Origin: an uncultured Oscillospiraceae bacterium
Lineage (GTDB): Bacteria; Bacillota; Clostridia; Oscillospirales; Oscillospiraceae
Direction: 5' to 3'
Assembly (NCBI GenBank): GCA_947631845.1
Contig: CANRMY010000020.1
Span: 1 to 39,139 of the forward strand
DNA length: 39,139 nt
The notes beneath the pieces are model-generated. The model saw nothing but the letters and a program-made list of their open reading frames with translations, searched no databases and had not been told where the DNA came from. Of the stretch, positions 15,603 to 24,518 are shown one piece after another. Within the stretch, counting starts at the first letter, position 1. Every line of letters starts with the position of its first letter. A program made the position numbers and the translations under genes.

Positions 15603-18413
15603 ATGCCACAGGATTACAACCAGACAGTCAACCTTCCGAAAACCGATTTTCCCATGCGCGCCTCTCTGCCGGCCCGGGAGCCGGGGATGCTGGCGCGGTG
15701 GAACGAGATCGATCTCTATCATGAGATGCTCCGGCGCAACGAGGGCAAGCCCCTCTTTGTGCTCCACGACGGCCCTCCGTTCTCCAACGGGCATCTGCAC
15801 ATGGGCCACGCCCTCAACAAGGCCATCAAGGACTTCATTGTGCGCTATAAGTCCATGACCGGCTTTAAGACCCCCTTCACCCCCGGCTGGGACAACCACG
15901 GGATGCCCATCGAGTCGGCCATCATCAAGCAGCAGAAGCTGAACCGCAAGGCCATGAGCGTGCCGGAATTCCGCTCCGCCTGCCAGGAGTTCGCCCAGAA
16001 TTTTGTGAACATCCAGCGGGACGAGTTCAAGCGCCTGGGGTATGTGGGCGACTGGGATCACCCGTACCTGACCATGGATCCCAGGTTCGAGGCCGAAGAG
16101 GTCAAGGTCTTTGGGGAGATGTACCGGAAGGGCTACATCTACAAGGGCAAGAAGCCCGTCTACTGGTGCCCCCACGACGAGACGGCCCTGGCCGAGGCGG
16201 AGATCGAGTACAGCGAGGATCCGGTCACCACGATCTTTGTGAAATTCAGGGTCAGGGACGATCTGGGGAAGCTCGCCGCCTACGGGCCCCTGGACAACAT
16301 CTACTTCGTCATCTGGACCACCACCACATGGACCATCCCCGGGAATCTGGCTATCTGCCTGAATCCCGGCTACGACTACACCCTGACCCGCGCCAGCAAC
16401 GGCGAGGTGTACATCATGGCCAAGGAGCTTGCCGAGTCCGTCCTCAAAAAGGCCGGGCTGGAGGCCGTCGAGGTCCTGGCGACCTTCAAGGGCGCGGAGC
16501 TGGAGCTGATGACCGCCCAGCACCCCCTCTTTGACCAGACCAGCCTTGTGATCGTGGGCGACCACGTCACCCTGGACGCCGGTACCGGCTGTGTCCACAC
16601 CGCCCCGGCCTACGGCGCCGATGACTTCTTTGTCTGCCAGAAGTACCCCCAGATCCCCTCTGGGCGCGATCTGGTGGTGAATGTGGACGACGCCGGCCGG
16701 TTCACGGCGGACGCCGGAAAATACGAGGGCCTTAACGTGCTGAAGGCCCACGAGCCCATCTACAACGATCTGGTGGCCTGCGGGGCGCTTCTCGCCTCCG
16801 AGAACATCACCCACTCCTACCCCCACTGCTGGCGGTGCAAGCACCCCATCATTTTCCGGGCCACCGATCAGTGGTTCTGCTCCGTGGACGCCTTCAAGGA
16901 GGAGGCCGTTCAGGCCGCCGGGGCCGTCACCTGGATGCCCGATTGGGGCCGCGACCGTATCAGCTCCATGATCCGGGAGCGGGCCGACTGGTGCATCTCC
17001 CGTCAGCGCCACTGGGGCCTGCCCATCCCGGTGCTCTACTGCAAGGAGTGCGGCAAGCCCATCTGCACGGAGGAGACCATCGAGAAGATCTCAGAGCTGT
17101 TCCGTGAGCGGGGCTCCAACGCCTGGTTCGAGCTGGACGCCGACGAGCTGGCCCCGGAGGGCTTTGTCTGCCCGGAGTGCGGCTGTGAGCATTTTGAGAA
17201 GGAGACGGACACCCTGGACGGCTGGTTCGACTCCGGCTCCACCCACATCGCCTCTATGGAGCTGGACGCCCCCGGCTGCTGGCCGGCTGACCTCTACATG
17301 GAGGGCGGCGATCAGTACCGCGGCTGGTTCCAGTCCAGCCTCCTCACCGCCGTGGCGGTGAAGGGCGGCGCGCCCTACAAAACCGTTCTCACCCACGGTT
17401 GGACCGTGGACGGCGAGGGCCGGCAGATGCACAAGTCCCTGGGCAACGGCATCGCCCCGGAGGACATCATCAAAAAATACGGCGCCGACCTGGTGCGGCT
17501 CTGGGCCGCCAGCGCCGACTACCGCAACGATATGCGCTGCTCGGAGAACATCTTTAAGCAGCTTTCCGACAAATACCTGAAGATCCGCAACACGGCCCGG
17601 TACATCCTGGGGAACCTCAACGGCTTTGACCCCGACGCGCCTGTGGCGTTTGACGACATGCTCCCGCTGGACAAGTGGGCGATGGTGCAGATGAACGCCC
17701 TGGTGGAGAAGTGCCTGGCGGCCTATGAGCGCTACGAGTTCCACGCGGTCACCTACGCCATCCACAACTTCTGCGTGGTGGAGATGTCCAGCTTCTATCT
17801 GGACATCATCAAGGACAGGCTCTACTGCGACGCGCCGGATTCCCTGAGCCGCCGCAGCGCCCAGAGCGCCATCTACGCCATCCTGGACGCCATGGTGCGG
17901 CTCCTGGCCCCCATCCTGGCCTTCACCAGCGACGAGATCTGGCAGTCCATGCCCCATGACAGGACGGCCAACGGCCACCATGTGATGCTCAACGATATGC
18001 CCGCCGTCCACCCGGAGTACCGGTTCGACGACGCCGAGGCCCAGCGTTGGGATAAGCTCGTCGCCCTCAGGGCCGACGTGCTGAAGGCCCTGGAGGTCAA
18101 GCGCGCCGACAAGTCCATCGGCAAGCCCCTGGACGCCCAGGTGACGCTGTACGTCTCCCCGGAGGCCAGGGAAGATTTTGACAAGCTGGCGGGGATGGAC
18201 CTGGCCCAGATGTTCATCGTCTCCCGTGTGGCCGTGGTGGACGGCCAGGGCGAGGGCCTTCCCGGCGAGAGCTTCCCCGGCGTGACCGTGGCGGTGGCCC
18301 CCTGCGACGCGCCCAAGTGCCTGCGGTGCTGGAACAGAGCCGAGACCGTGGGCTGTGACCACGACCACCCGGAGCTGTGCCAGAGATGCGCCGACGTGGT
18401 AAAAAATCTTTAA
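15603..18413 (+). CDS. ileS: Isoleucyl-tRNA synthetase
   Basis: 936 residues, bacterial type with a C-terminal zinc finger. The HIGH motif is H66-M-G-H69, and the KMSKS loop reads Q-M609-H-K-S, a variant. The zinc site is formed by CxxC pairs near residues 901-925. It charges tRNA-Ile, editing valine in the CP1 domain. GAGGA at 15589-15593 sets ATG 15603. No T-box leader is visible in the 77-bp gap after divIVA, so it is likely expressed with the operon. Confidence 0.97.
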   Translation: MPQDYNQTVNLPKTDFPMRASLPAREPGMLARWNEIDLYHEMLRRNEGKPLFVLHDGPPFSNGHLHMGHALNKAIKDFIVRYKSMTGFKTPFTPGWDNHGMPIESAIIKQQKLNRKAMSVPEFRSACQEFAQNFVNIQRDEFKRLGYVGDWDHPYLTMDPRFEAEEVKVFGEMYRKGYIYKGKKPVYWCPHDETALAEAEIEYSEDPVTTIFVKFRVRDDLGKLAAYGPLDNIYFVIWTTTTWTIPGNLAICLNPGYDYTLTRASNGEVYIMAKELAESVLKKAGLEAVEVLATFKGAELELMTAQHPLFDQTSLVIVGDHVTLDAGTGCVHTAPAYGADDFFVCQKYPQIPSGRDLVVNVDDAGRFTADAGKYEGLNVLKAHEPIYNDLVACGALLASENITHSYPHCWRCKHPIIFRATDQWFCSVDAFKEEAVQAAGAVTWMPDWGRDRISSMIRERADWCISRQRHWGLPIPVLYCKECGKPICTEETIEKISELFRERGSNAWFELDADELAPEGFVCPECGCEHFEKETDTLDGWFDSGSTHIASMELDAPGCWPADLYMEGGDQYRGWFQSSLLTAVAVKGGAPYKTVLTHGWTVDGEGRQMHKSLGNGIAPEDIIKKYGADLVRLWAASADYRNDMRCSENIFKQLSDKYLKIRNTARYILGNLNGFDPDAPVAFDDMLPLDKWAMVQMNALVEKCLAAYERYEFHAVTYAIHNFCVVEMSSFYLDIIKDRLYCDAPDSLSRRSAQSAIYAILDAMVRLLAPILAFTSDEIWQSMPHDRTANGHHVMLNDMPAVHPEYRFDDAEAQRWDKLVALRADVLKALEVKRADKSIGKPLDAQVTLYVSPEAREDFDKLAGMDLAQMFIVSRVAVVDGQGEGLPGESFPGVTVAVAPCDAPKCLRCWNRAETVGCDHDHPELCQRCADVVKNL

Positions 18414-18427
18414 GAATATTCGACAGC

Positions 18428-18448
18428 GGGCGGGTTTTTGACCCGCCC
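18428..18448. other. Hairpin between ileS and lspA
   Basis: Eight-base-pair GGGCGGGT/ACCCGCCC stem with a TTTTG loop, 14 bases after the ileS stop. No T-run follows, so it more likely protects or processes mRNA than terminates it. Confidence 0.45.
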
Positions 18449-18470
18449 CTGTGAGTATAATGAGGTAAAT

Positions 18471-18977
18471 ATGCTTTATCTTCTCATCGCGGCGGCCTGC
18501 TGCGCCGCGGATCAGCTTTTTAAATTCTGGGTGGTCCGCCACATCCCTCTGGAGGGCTATGTGGAGCTGATACCCGGCTTTGTGGGCCTGACGCATATCC
18601 GCAACACCGGCATGGCCTTCTCCCTGCTGTCGGAGCACACCTGGATCCTGGCGGTGGTGTCCGGCGCGGTGGCGGTGCTGCTGGCGTGGCTTCTCTGGAA
18701 GGGAAAATTCACCGGCTGGGAGAAGCTGGGCCTGGCTTTGGTGCTGGGCGGCGACCTGGGGAATCTGATCGACCGGGCGTTTCTCGGCTATGTGGTGGAT
18801 ATGATCAACCCGGAATTTGTGCGCTTCGCGGTGTTCAATCTGGCCGACAGCTTCATCGACGTGGGCGCGGTGCTGTTTTGCCTTCTGTATATCCTCCGCT
18901 CCCTGCGGGAGGAGCGGGCGAAAAAGGCGGAGAGGCTGAAGGAGGAGGCCCATGACAGCGACGCTGACGGTAACTGA
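18471..18977 (+). CDS. lspA: Lipoprotein signal peptidase (signal peptidase II)
   Basis: 168 residues, four predicted membrane segments. The two catalytic aspartates are D110 (in GYVVD) and D126 (in FNLAD). The short charged C-terminal tail (about 145-168) is cytosolic. It removes signal peptides from prolipoproteins in the membrane. ATG 18471 follows GAGG at 18462-18465. Its 3' end overlaps rluD by 26 bp. Confidence 0.96.
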   Translation: MLYLLIAAACCAADQLFKFWVVRHIPLEGYVELIPGFVGLTHIRNTGMAFSLLSEHTWILAVVSGAVAVLLAWLLWKGKFTGWEKLGLALVLGGDLGNLIDRAFLGYVVDMINPEFVRFAVFNLADSFIDVGAVLFCLLYILRSLREERAKKAERLKEEAHDSDADGN

Positions 18978-19866
18978 GCCCGGGCGCGTGGACGCCCTGA
19001 TCGCGGCGGCCATGCCGGAGTTCAGCCGCGCCTTTGTCCAGAAGCTCCTGGAGGAGGGGCGCGTCACCTGCCGGGGCAGAGTCGTGAAAAAAAGCGCCCG
19101 GCCCGCGCCGGGGGATCAGCTGACGCTGGACATCCCGGAGCCGGAGACGCCGGAGATCGCGGCGGAGGACATCCCGCTGGACATCGTCTACGAGGACGCC
19201 GACGTTATCGTGGTCAACAAGCCCAAGGGGATGGTGGTCCATCCCGCCCCCGGCCACGCCGGCGGGACGTTGGTCAACGCCCTGATGGCCCACTGCGGGG
19301 AGGAGCTCAGCGGCATCAACGGCGTACTGCGCCCCGGCATCGTCCACCGGATCGACAAGGACACCTCGGGCCTGATCATCGCCGCCAAAAACGACGCGGC
19401 CCACAAATGTTTGGCCGAACAGCTGAAGGATCACACCCTGTCCAGGACCTACGAGTGCGTGGTCGTCGGGAATCTGCGGGAGGATACCGGCACCGTGGAC
19501 GCCCCCATCGGCCGCCACCCCACCGACAGGAAGCGCATGTGCGTGACGGAGAAAAATGCCCGTCCCGCCGTGACCCACTGGGAGGTGTTGGAGCGGTTTC
19601 CCGGATTTACCCACGTGCGCTGCCGCCTGGAGACGGGACGCACCCACCAGATCCGGGTGCATATGGCGCACATCGGCCACCCGATCCTGGGGGACACCGT
19701 ATATGGGGCCAAAAAGCCCGTTCCTGGCCTGGAGGGCCAGTGCCTCCACGCCAGGGAGCTCCGCTTTGACCACCCCGCCACCGGGGAGCGCATGACGGTG
19801 ACGTGTGAGCTGCCGGCCTATTTTCAGACGGTGCTAAGAAAACTGCAAGAGCAAGCCCTCCGCTGA
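18952..19866 (+). CDS. rluD: RluA/RluD family pseudouridine synthase
   Basis: 304 residues: N-terminal S4-like RNA-binding domain (about 10-65) and a catalytic domain with HRIDKDTSG (132-140; catalytic Asp D135), GRTHQIR near 224-230 and the VYG motif. It isomerises uridines in 23S rRNA; assignment to RluD rather than another RluA-type enzyme follows from the S4 domain and the lspA-rluD order. It begins inside lspA, implying coupled translation. Confidence 0.93.
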   Translation: MTATLTVTEPGRVDALIAAAMPEFSRAFVQKLLEEGRVTCRGRVVKKSARPAPGDQLTLDIPEPETPEIAAEDIPLDIVYEDADVIVVNKPKGMVVHPAPGHAGGTLVNALMAHCGEELSGINGVLRPGIVHRIDKDTSGLIIAAKNDAAHKCLAEQLKDHTLSRTYECVVVGNLREDTGTVDAPIGRHPTDRKRMCVTEKNARPAVTHWEVLERFPGFTHVRCRLETGRTHQIRVHMAHIGHPILGDTVYGAKKPVPGLEGQCLHARELRFDHPATGERMTVTCELPAYFQTVLRKLQEQALR

Positions 19867-19893
19867 AGCTCTCCGCTTCTCGGCGGGCTTTTT
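19854..19893 (+). terminator. Terminator of the sepF-ileS-rluD run
   Basis: AGCCCTCCG (19854-19862) pairs with CGGCGGGCT (19881-19889) with one mismatch; GAAGC/GCTTC extends the inner stem, and TTTTT follows. The stem begins inside the last codons of rluD. Confidence 0.65.
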
Positions 19894-19895
19894 AC

Positions 19896-20085
19896 GTCCT
19901 CGCGCGAGCCGCTTAACATCGGGCTCCAAGTATTCGCCCTCAGGCGCAGGCTCGGCTCGTCCTCCCCCCATCGGACAACGGTCCGATGGGGACCCCGGAT
20001 ACTTCGTCAGACTGCTTGGCCATACACAAAGTATTCCCTGCGCAGCCTTCCTCGTCTGACACGAAAAATCCTCGCCGCTTGGCAT
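19896..20085. ncRNA. Candidate structured RNA between rluD and trkH
   Basis: About 190 bases without a credible gene but with interlocking complementarity: an 11-bp hairpin (19966-19976 with 19981-19991, AACG loop); an enclosing AAGTAT/ATACTT helix (about 19928-19933 with 19995-20000); a GTCAGAC/GTCTGAC helix closing a second domain to its right; and a 7-bp CCTGCGC/GCGCAGG pairing joining the two domains like a pseudoknot. The coding strand cannot be decided. I do not recognise the Rfam family. Confidence 0.4.
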
Positions 20086-20141
20086 CTGTTCTTAGTTGAG
20101 TATTAGTTTGAACAAAATGGCGATTGTTCACATTTAATTCC

Positions 20142-20170
20142 TTGCTTTTTGAGCGGTTATGCGGTACAAT
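20142..20170 (+). promoter_or_regulatory. Sigma-A promoter for trkH-trkA
   Basis: TTGCTT (20142-20147), 17-base spacer, TACAAT (20165-20170), giving a transcript start about 27 bases before the GTG start of trkH. Confidence 0.55.
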
Positions 20171-20203
20171 AAATTTCGTTCGATTTTGCGGGGAGGTGAC
20201 GGG

Positions 20204-21544
20204 GTGAAAGCTAAGATCAGACGGCGGGCCACGCCGGTGAGACTCATTGTTCTGAGCTTCCTGGGGGTGATCCTGCTGGGGTCCCTTCTGCTGATGACGC
20301 CGCTGGCCTCGGCCGCGGGCGTCTGGACGCCCTATGTGGACTGCCTCTTTACCGCCACGTCGGCGGCCTGCGTCACGGGCCTGGCGGTGGTGGACACCGC
20401 CGGGTACTGGAGCCTTTTCGGGCAGATCGTGATCCTCCTGCTCATCCAGGTGGGCGGGCTGGGGGCCATGACCATCATCACGGGCTTTTTCTCCATGGTG
20501 CGCAAGCGGGCAAGTCTGGCGGACACCCGTATGCTGATGCAGGCCGCCGGCAACGACAGCTACAGCGGTGTGGTGAAGCTGGTGCGGCGGCTGTTCGCGG
20601 GCACCTTTCTCTGTGAGGCCGCCGGGGCCGCCCTGCTGGCGATCCGTTTCGTCCCCCTGTTCGGCTGGGGAAGGGGCCTGTGGTTCGCGGTTTTCCACTC
20701 CATTTCCGCCTTCTGCAACGCGGGATTCGACCTGATGGGCGATTACCGGGGCGGCGCGTCCCTCTCCGCCTTCGCCACGGATCCGCTGGTGGTGCTGACC
20801 ATATCGGCCCTGATCGTCGTGGGCGGGCTGGGCTTCATCGTGTGGGACGACCTGATCAACACCAAATGCCGGCTGAAGGATATGAAGCTCCACTCAAAGC
20901 TGGTGGTGGTGATGACCGCCTTCCTGATCGCCGTTCCCACGGCGCTCTTCCTCCTCTTTGAAAATTCCGCCGCCTTCGCGGGGCGCTCCCTGGGCGACAA
21001 GCTGCTGCTGGCGCTCTTTCAGGCGGTGACGCCGCGCACGGCCGGGTTTGCCACGGTGTCCATGGCGTCCCTCTCCGACGCCGGGGCGCTGCTCACCATG
21101 GTTCTGATGCTCATCGGCGGCTCCCCCGGCTCCACCGCCGGCGGTCTCAAGACCACCACCGTGGCCGTGGTGCTGATCTGCACCGCCGCGTCCATGAAGA
21201 AGTCGCCTCCGGTGGTGTTCAAGCGCCGCATCGACGACGACACGGTGCGGCAGGCCACGGCCATCGTGGTCATCTATCTGACGCTGATCCTGGCCGCCAC
21301 CTGCGGCCTGTGCGCTCTGGACGCGGTGGGCCTGCGAGACGCGCTTTTTGAGGTGATCTCCGCCGTCGCCACCGTGGGCCTCTCCGCCGGGATCACGGCG
21401 GGGCTGGGCGTGGCGGCCAAGCTGATCCTGACGGCGCTGATGTTCGCGGGGCGCATCGGGGGCCTGACCATGGCTATCGCCCTCACCGGCGAGCAGGGCG
21501 CGTCGCCCATGAAATTCCCCACGGGCAAGCTTTTAGTCGGTTGA
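20204..21544 (+). CDS. TrkH/KtrB family potassium uptake subunit
   Basis: 446 residues, polytopic, with the repeated half-pore loops of the superfamily: TSAACVTGL near the N-terminus, SAFCNAGFD, TPRTAGF and AVATVGLSAG toward the C-terminus, each holding the selectivity glycine. It forms the K+-conducting subunit, gated by the RCK protein encoded next. The frame extends to an ATG at 20159, but GTG 20204 preceded by GGGAGG (20191-20196) fits better and lies downstream of the promoter. Confidence 0.94.
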   Translation: MKAKIRRRATPVRLIVLSFLGVILLGSLLLMTPLASAAGVWTPYVDCLFTATSAACVTGLAVVDTAGYWSLFGQIVILLLIQVGGLGAMTIITGFFSMVRKRASLADTRMLMQAAGNDSYSGVVKLVRRLFAGTFLCEAAGAALLAIRFVPLFGWGRGLWFAVFHSISAFCNAGFDLMGDYRGGASLSAFATDPLVVLTISALIVVGGLGFIVWDDLINTKCRLKDMKLHSKLVVVMTAFLIAVPTALFLLFENSAAFAGRSLGDKLLLALFQAVTPRTAGFATVSMASLSDAGALLTMVLMLIGGSPGSTAGGLKTTTVAVVLICTAASMKKSPPVVFKRRIDDDTVRQATAIVVIYLTLILAATCGLCALDAVGLRDALFEVISAVATVGLSAGITAGLGVAAKLILTALMFAGRIGGLTMAIALTGEQGASPMKFPTGKLLVG

Positions 21545-21557
21545 CAGGAGGTATACT

Positions 21558-22208
21558 ATGAAATCCGTTCTGGTGATCGGCCTGGGCCGGTTCGGCCGCC
21601 ATCTGGCGGTGCGGATGCAGGAGCTGGGCAACGACGTGATGATCGTGGACAAGGATCCGGAGCTGGTGGAGCTGATGGCCAACCAGTTTACCGAGTGCTC
21701 CATCGGCGACTGCACCAAGGAGCCGGTGATCGAGTCGCTGGGGGTGGAGAATTTTGATCTGTGCTTTGTGACCACGGGGGACGATTTCCAGTCCTCCCTG
21801 GTGACCACGGCGCTGCTCAAGCGCCACGGGGCCAAGCGGGTCATCTCCAAGACCACTCAGGACATCCAGGAGATGCTCCTGAAGCAGATCGGCGCCACCG
21901 AGGTGGTCTACCCCGAGCGGGAGATCGCCGAGCGGGTGGCCGTGCGGTACAATTCCGACAACATTTTTGACTTCATCCCCCTGACCGAGGATGTGGCCAT
22001 CTATGAGATCAAGACCCCCCGGGCCTGGGTGGGGAACACCATCGTGGGCGTGGACGTGCGGAAAAGGCACAACGTCAACATCATCGCCATCAAGAAGGGC
22101 GAGAAGATCCTGGCCGCCCCGGGCCCCGGCTATATCTTCTGCGAGGGGGACCACATCATGGTCATGGGCGCCTCCTCCGACGTCTTTAAGCTGGCGGGCA
22201 AGGCGTAA
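21558..22208 (+). CDS. TrkA/KtrA family potassium channel regulatory subunit
   Basis: 216 residues: RCK_N Rossmann domain with GLGRFG (8-13) and an acidic residue at the end of strand 2 (D31), then an RCK_C domain (about 135-215). It binds ATP/ADP or NAD(H) and gates the TrkH/KtrB pore; the single-RCK size is of KtrA type. AGGAGGT lies just before ATG 21558, 13 bp after trkH. Confidence 0.95.
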   Translation: MKSVLVIGLGRFGRHLAVRMQELGNDVMIVDKDPELVELMANQFTECSIGDCTKEPVIESLGVENFDLCFVTTGDDFQSSLVTTALLKRHGAKRVISKTTQDIQEMLLKQIGATEVVYPEREIAERVAVRYNSDNIFDFIPLTEDVAIYEIKTPRAWVGNTIVGVDVRKRHNVNIIAIKKGEKILAAPGPGYIFCEGDHIMVMGASSDVFKLAGKA

Positions 22209-22209
22209 G

Positions 22210-22545
22210 ATGCCCGATATGAGCTTTCGCGACCCCGCCCTTGTCCCTCGGGGGACGGAATTCGGCGTGATCATGACGGACGACACCATGGAGCCGTATC
22301 TCAAAAAGGGCGAGACGGTCTTTGCCGCCCGTCCCGGCCCCCTGGCGCCGGGGGATGTGGGCATCTTCCTGGTGGACGGGGCCCTTGTATGCCGGCAGTA
22401 TCTGGAGGACAGCGAGGGGAACGCCTACCTCTTTCCCCTGAACCGCGCCCGGCGTGAGCTGGACAGGACGCTTCCCGCCGGGGCCGTGACGCTCTTTGCC
22501 CGGGTGCTGATGCCGGAGCCGGCGCCGCTGCCGGGGATCGAGTGA
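22210..22545 (+). CDS. Stand-alone S24/LexA-like domain with altered catalytic residues
   Basis: 111 residues resembling the C-terminal peptidase domain of LexA/CI-type proteins with no DNA-binding part. The nucleophile motif D-S-M-E-P reads D25-T26-M27-E28-P, and the lysine region reads VCRQ (C61, R62), so the Ser-Lys pair is replaced by Thr and Cys/Arg. Self-cleavage is doubtful; it may be a binding or scaffold domain. It starts one base after the trkA stop, so it is probably translated with trkHA, and precedes pepF by 43 bp. Weak alternative: a remote signal-peptidase-like fold. Confidence 0.75.
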   Translation: MPDMSFRDPALVPRGTEFGVIMTDDTMEPYLKKGETVFAARPGPLAPGDVGIFLVDGALVCRQYLEDSEGNAYLFPLNRARRELDRTLPAGAVTLFARVLMPEPAPLPGIE

Positions 22546-22588
22546 AACGGAGGACAAATTCTTGTCAACGAGAACGGAGGACGGAAAA

Positions 22589-24394
22589 ATGGCGGACAAA
22601 AAACGGATCGTCACGCGGGCCCAGCGGGAGAAGGAAACCTGCTGGAGCATCGAGGACCTTTTCCCCAGCGACGAGGCCTGGGAGAAGGCATTTGAGGCGT
22701 GCCAGGAGATCCCCGCCCAGGCGGCGGCCTATCAGGGGCGTCTGGGCCAGTCGGCAAAGACGCTTTTGGAGTTTATGGAGCTCAGCGAAAAGACGGAGGA
22801 GCGGCTGGACCCGGTGTTTTCCTACCCCATGCTCCGCCACGACGAGGACACGGCGAACCCCGTCTACCAGGCCATGCAGGGCAGGCTTGCCAGCTTCGGG
22901 GTGAAGCTGGGCGCCGCCACGGCCTTTGAGGGGCCGGAGATCAACGCCATCCCGGAGGAGACGCTGGCGCGGTTTTACGCCCAGGAGCCGGGTCTGGAGA
23001 AGTACCGCCGGTACCTCACCCGCGCCCGACGGGGCCGGGAGCACACCCTCTCCCAGCCGGAGGAGGAGCTGCTGGCCGCCGCCGGCCAGATCTCCCGGGG
23101 GCCGTCCCAGATCTTCAACGCCTTCTCCGACGCGGATATGCGGTTCCCCGCCGCCCTGGACAGCCAGGGCACGGAGCACCCGGTCACCCACGGAGGCTAT
23201 CTGGCGCTGATGGCAAGCGCCGACAGGACGCTGCGGAAAAACGCCTACGACTCCCTCTATCACACCTACGCCGGCTTTAAAAACGGCCTGGCCGCCATGC
23301 TGAACGCGGAGATCCAGAAGAACGTCTTTCAGGCCAGGGCGCGCAAATACGATTCCGCCCTGCAGTCGGCCCTGTTCCCCTCCGAGATCCCGGAGAGCGT
23401 GTACCACAACCTGCTGGAGGCGGTCCATCAGAACCTGGACAAGATGTATAAATACATGGCTCTGCGGAAGAGGACCATGGGGCTTGATGAGCTGCATATG
23501 TACGACCTCTATGTCTCCATCGTCCCCGAGGCGGATCGGGTCATCGGTTTTGAGGAGGCTAAAAACGACGTCCTGGAGGCCGCGAAGGTATACGGCGAGG
23601 AATATAACAGCGTCCTGCGCTCCGCCTTTGAGGGCCGCTGGATGGATATTTACGAGAACCAGGGCAAGCGGGCCGGCGCCTATTCCAGCGGCGCCCGCGT
23701 CCACCCCTACGTCCTGCTCAACTACAACAACAACCTGGACAGCGTCTTTACCCTGGCCCACGAGATGGGCCACGCCATGCACTCGTATCTGAGCACCAAG
23801 AACCAGCCCACGGTGTATGCAGGCTATGTGCTCTTTGTGGCGGAGGTGGCCTCCACCTGCAACGAGGCCATCCTCATGCGGTATCTGCTGGAACGCACCA
23901 CGGACAGACGCCAGCGGGCGGTGCTGATCAACTATTTCCTGGAGCAGTTCCGTACCACCCTCTACCGGCAGACCATGTTCGCGGAGTTCGAGCTGAAGAC
24001 CCACACGCTGGCCGAGCAGGGCGAGGCCCTGACGGCCAAGCGGCTCTGCGACATCTACGCGGAACTGAACCGTCTCTACTACGGGCCCGATATGGTGGTG
24101 GACGACGAGATTGCCATGGAGTGGGCGCGGATCCCCCACTTCTACCGCCGGTTCTACGTCTACCAGTACGCCACGGGCTTCTCCGCCGCTATGGCGCTGT
24201 CCCAGCGCATCCTCACCGGCGGCCCGGAGGCGGTGCGTGACTACCTGAAATTCCTCTCCGGCGGCTGCTCCACCGACCCCGTCTCCCTGCTGAAGATCGC
24301 CGGCGTGGATATGAGCACCCCCCAGCCGGTGAACGACGCGCTGAAGCTCTTCGGCGAGCTGATCGACGAGCTGGACGGGCTTCTGGACGAATGA
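22589..24394 (+). CDS. pepF: Oligoendopeptidase F (M3B family)
   Basis: 601 residues, typical PepF length. Zinc motif H391-E392-M-G-H395 with the third ligand expected in the downstream VAEVASTCNE helix. The enzyme degrades short cytosolic peptides. The first in-frame ATG after GGAGG (22576-22580) is at 22589; the upstream start at 22562 lacks a site. A strong terminator follows, closing the trkH-trkA-S24-like-pepF run. Confidence 0.96.
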   Translation: MADKKRIVTRAQREKETCWSIEDLFPSDEAWEKAFEACQEIPAQAAAYQGRLGQSAKTLLEFMELSEKTEERLDPVFSYPMLRHDEDTANPVYQAMQGRLASFGVKLGAATAFEGPEINAIPEETLARFYAQEPGLEKYRRYLTRARRGREHTLSQPEEELLAAAGQISRGPSQIFNAFSDADMRFPAALDSQGTEHPVTHGGYLALMASADRTLRKNAYDSLYHTYAGFKNGLAAMLNAEIQKNVFQARARKYDSALQSALFPSEIPESVYHNLLEAVHQNLDKMYKYMALRKRTMGLDELHMYDLYVSIVPEADRVIGFEEAKNDVLEAAKVYGEEYNSVLRSAFEGRWMDIYENQGKRAGAYSSGARVHPYVLLNYNNNLDSVFTLAHEMGHAMHSYLSTKNQPTVYAGYVLFVAEVASTCNEAILMRYLLERTTDRRQRAVLINYFLEQFRTTLYRQTMFAEFELKTHTLAEQGEALTAKRLCDIYAELNRLYYGPDMVVDDEIAMEWARIPHFYRRFYVYQYATGFSAAMALSQRILTGGPEAVRDYLKFLSGGCSTDPVSLLKIAGVDMSTPQPVNDALKLFGELIDELDGLLDE

Positions 24395-24411
24395 TTACCA
24401 CATAACGACAC

Positions 24412-24441
24412 AAAAAACCTCCCGGAAACGGGAGGTTTTTC
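24412..24441 (+). terminator. Terminator after pepF
   Basis: Twelve-base-pair stem (24413-24424 with 24429-24440) with GAAA loop; A-run before and T-run after, so it can act in both directions. Confidence 0.9.
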
Positions 24442-24518
24442 TTTGATAAATGGCCGTGAGGCCGCGCTTAGAAGCGCCGCTATTTTGTTCTTAAAGTGGA
24501 TTGCGGGAATTTACAAGG

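Noticed and set aside
18456-18461. TATAAT just before lspA
   Set aside because: It overlaps the ribosome site, lies ten bases from the ATG and has no -35 at the proper distance.
19834-20085. 83-codon minus-strand frame after rluD
   Set aside because: Overlaps the rluD end and terminator, and the same bases form nested helices better explained as structured RNA.
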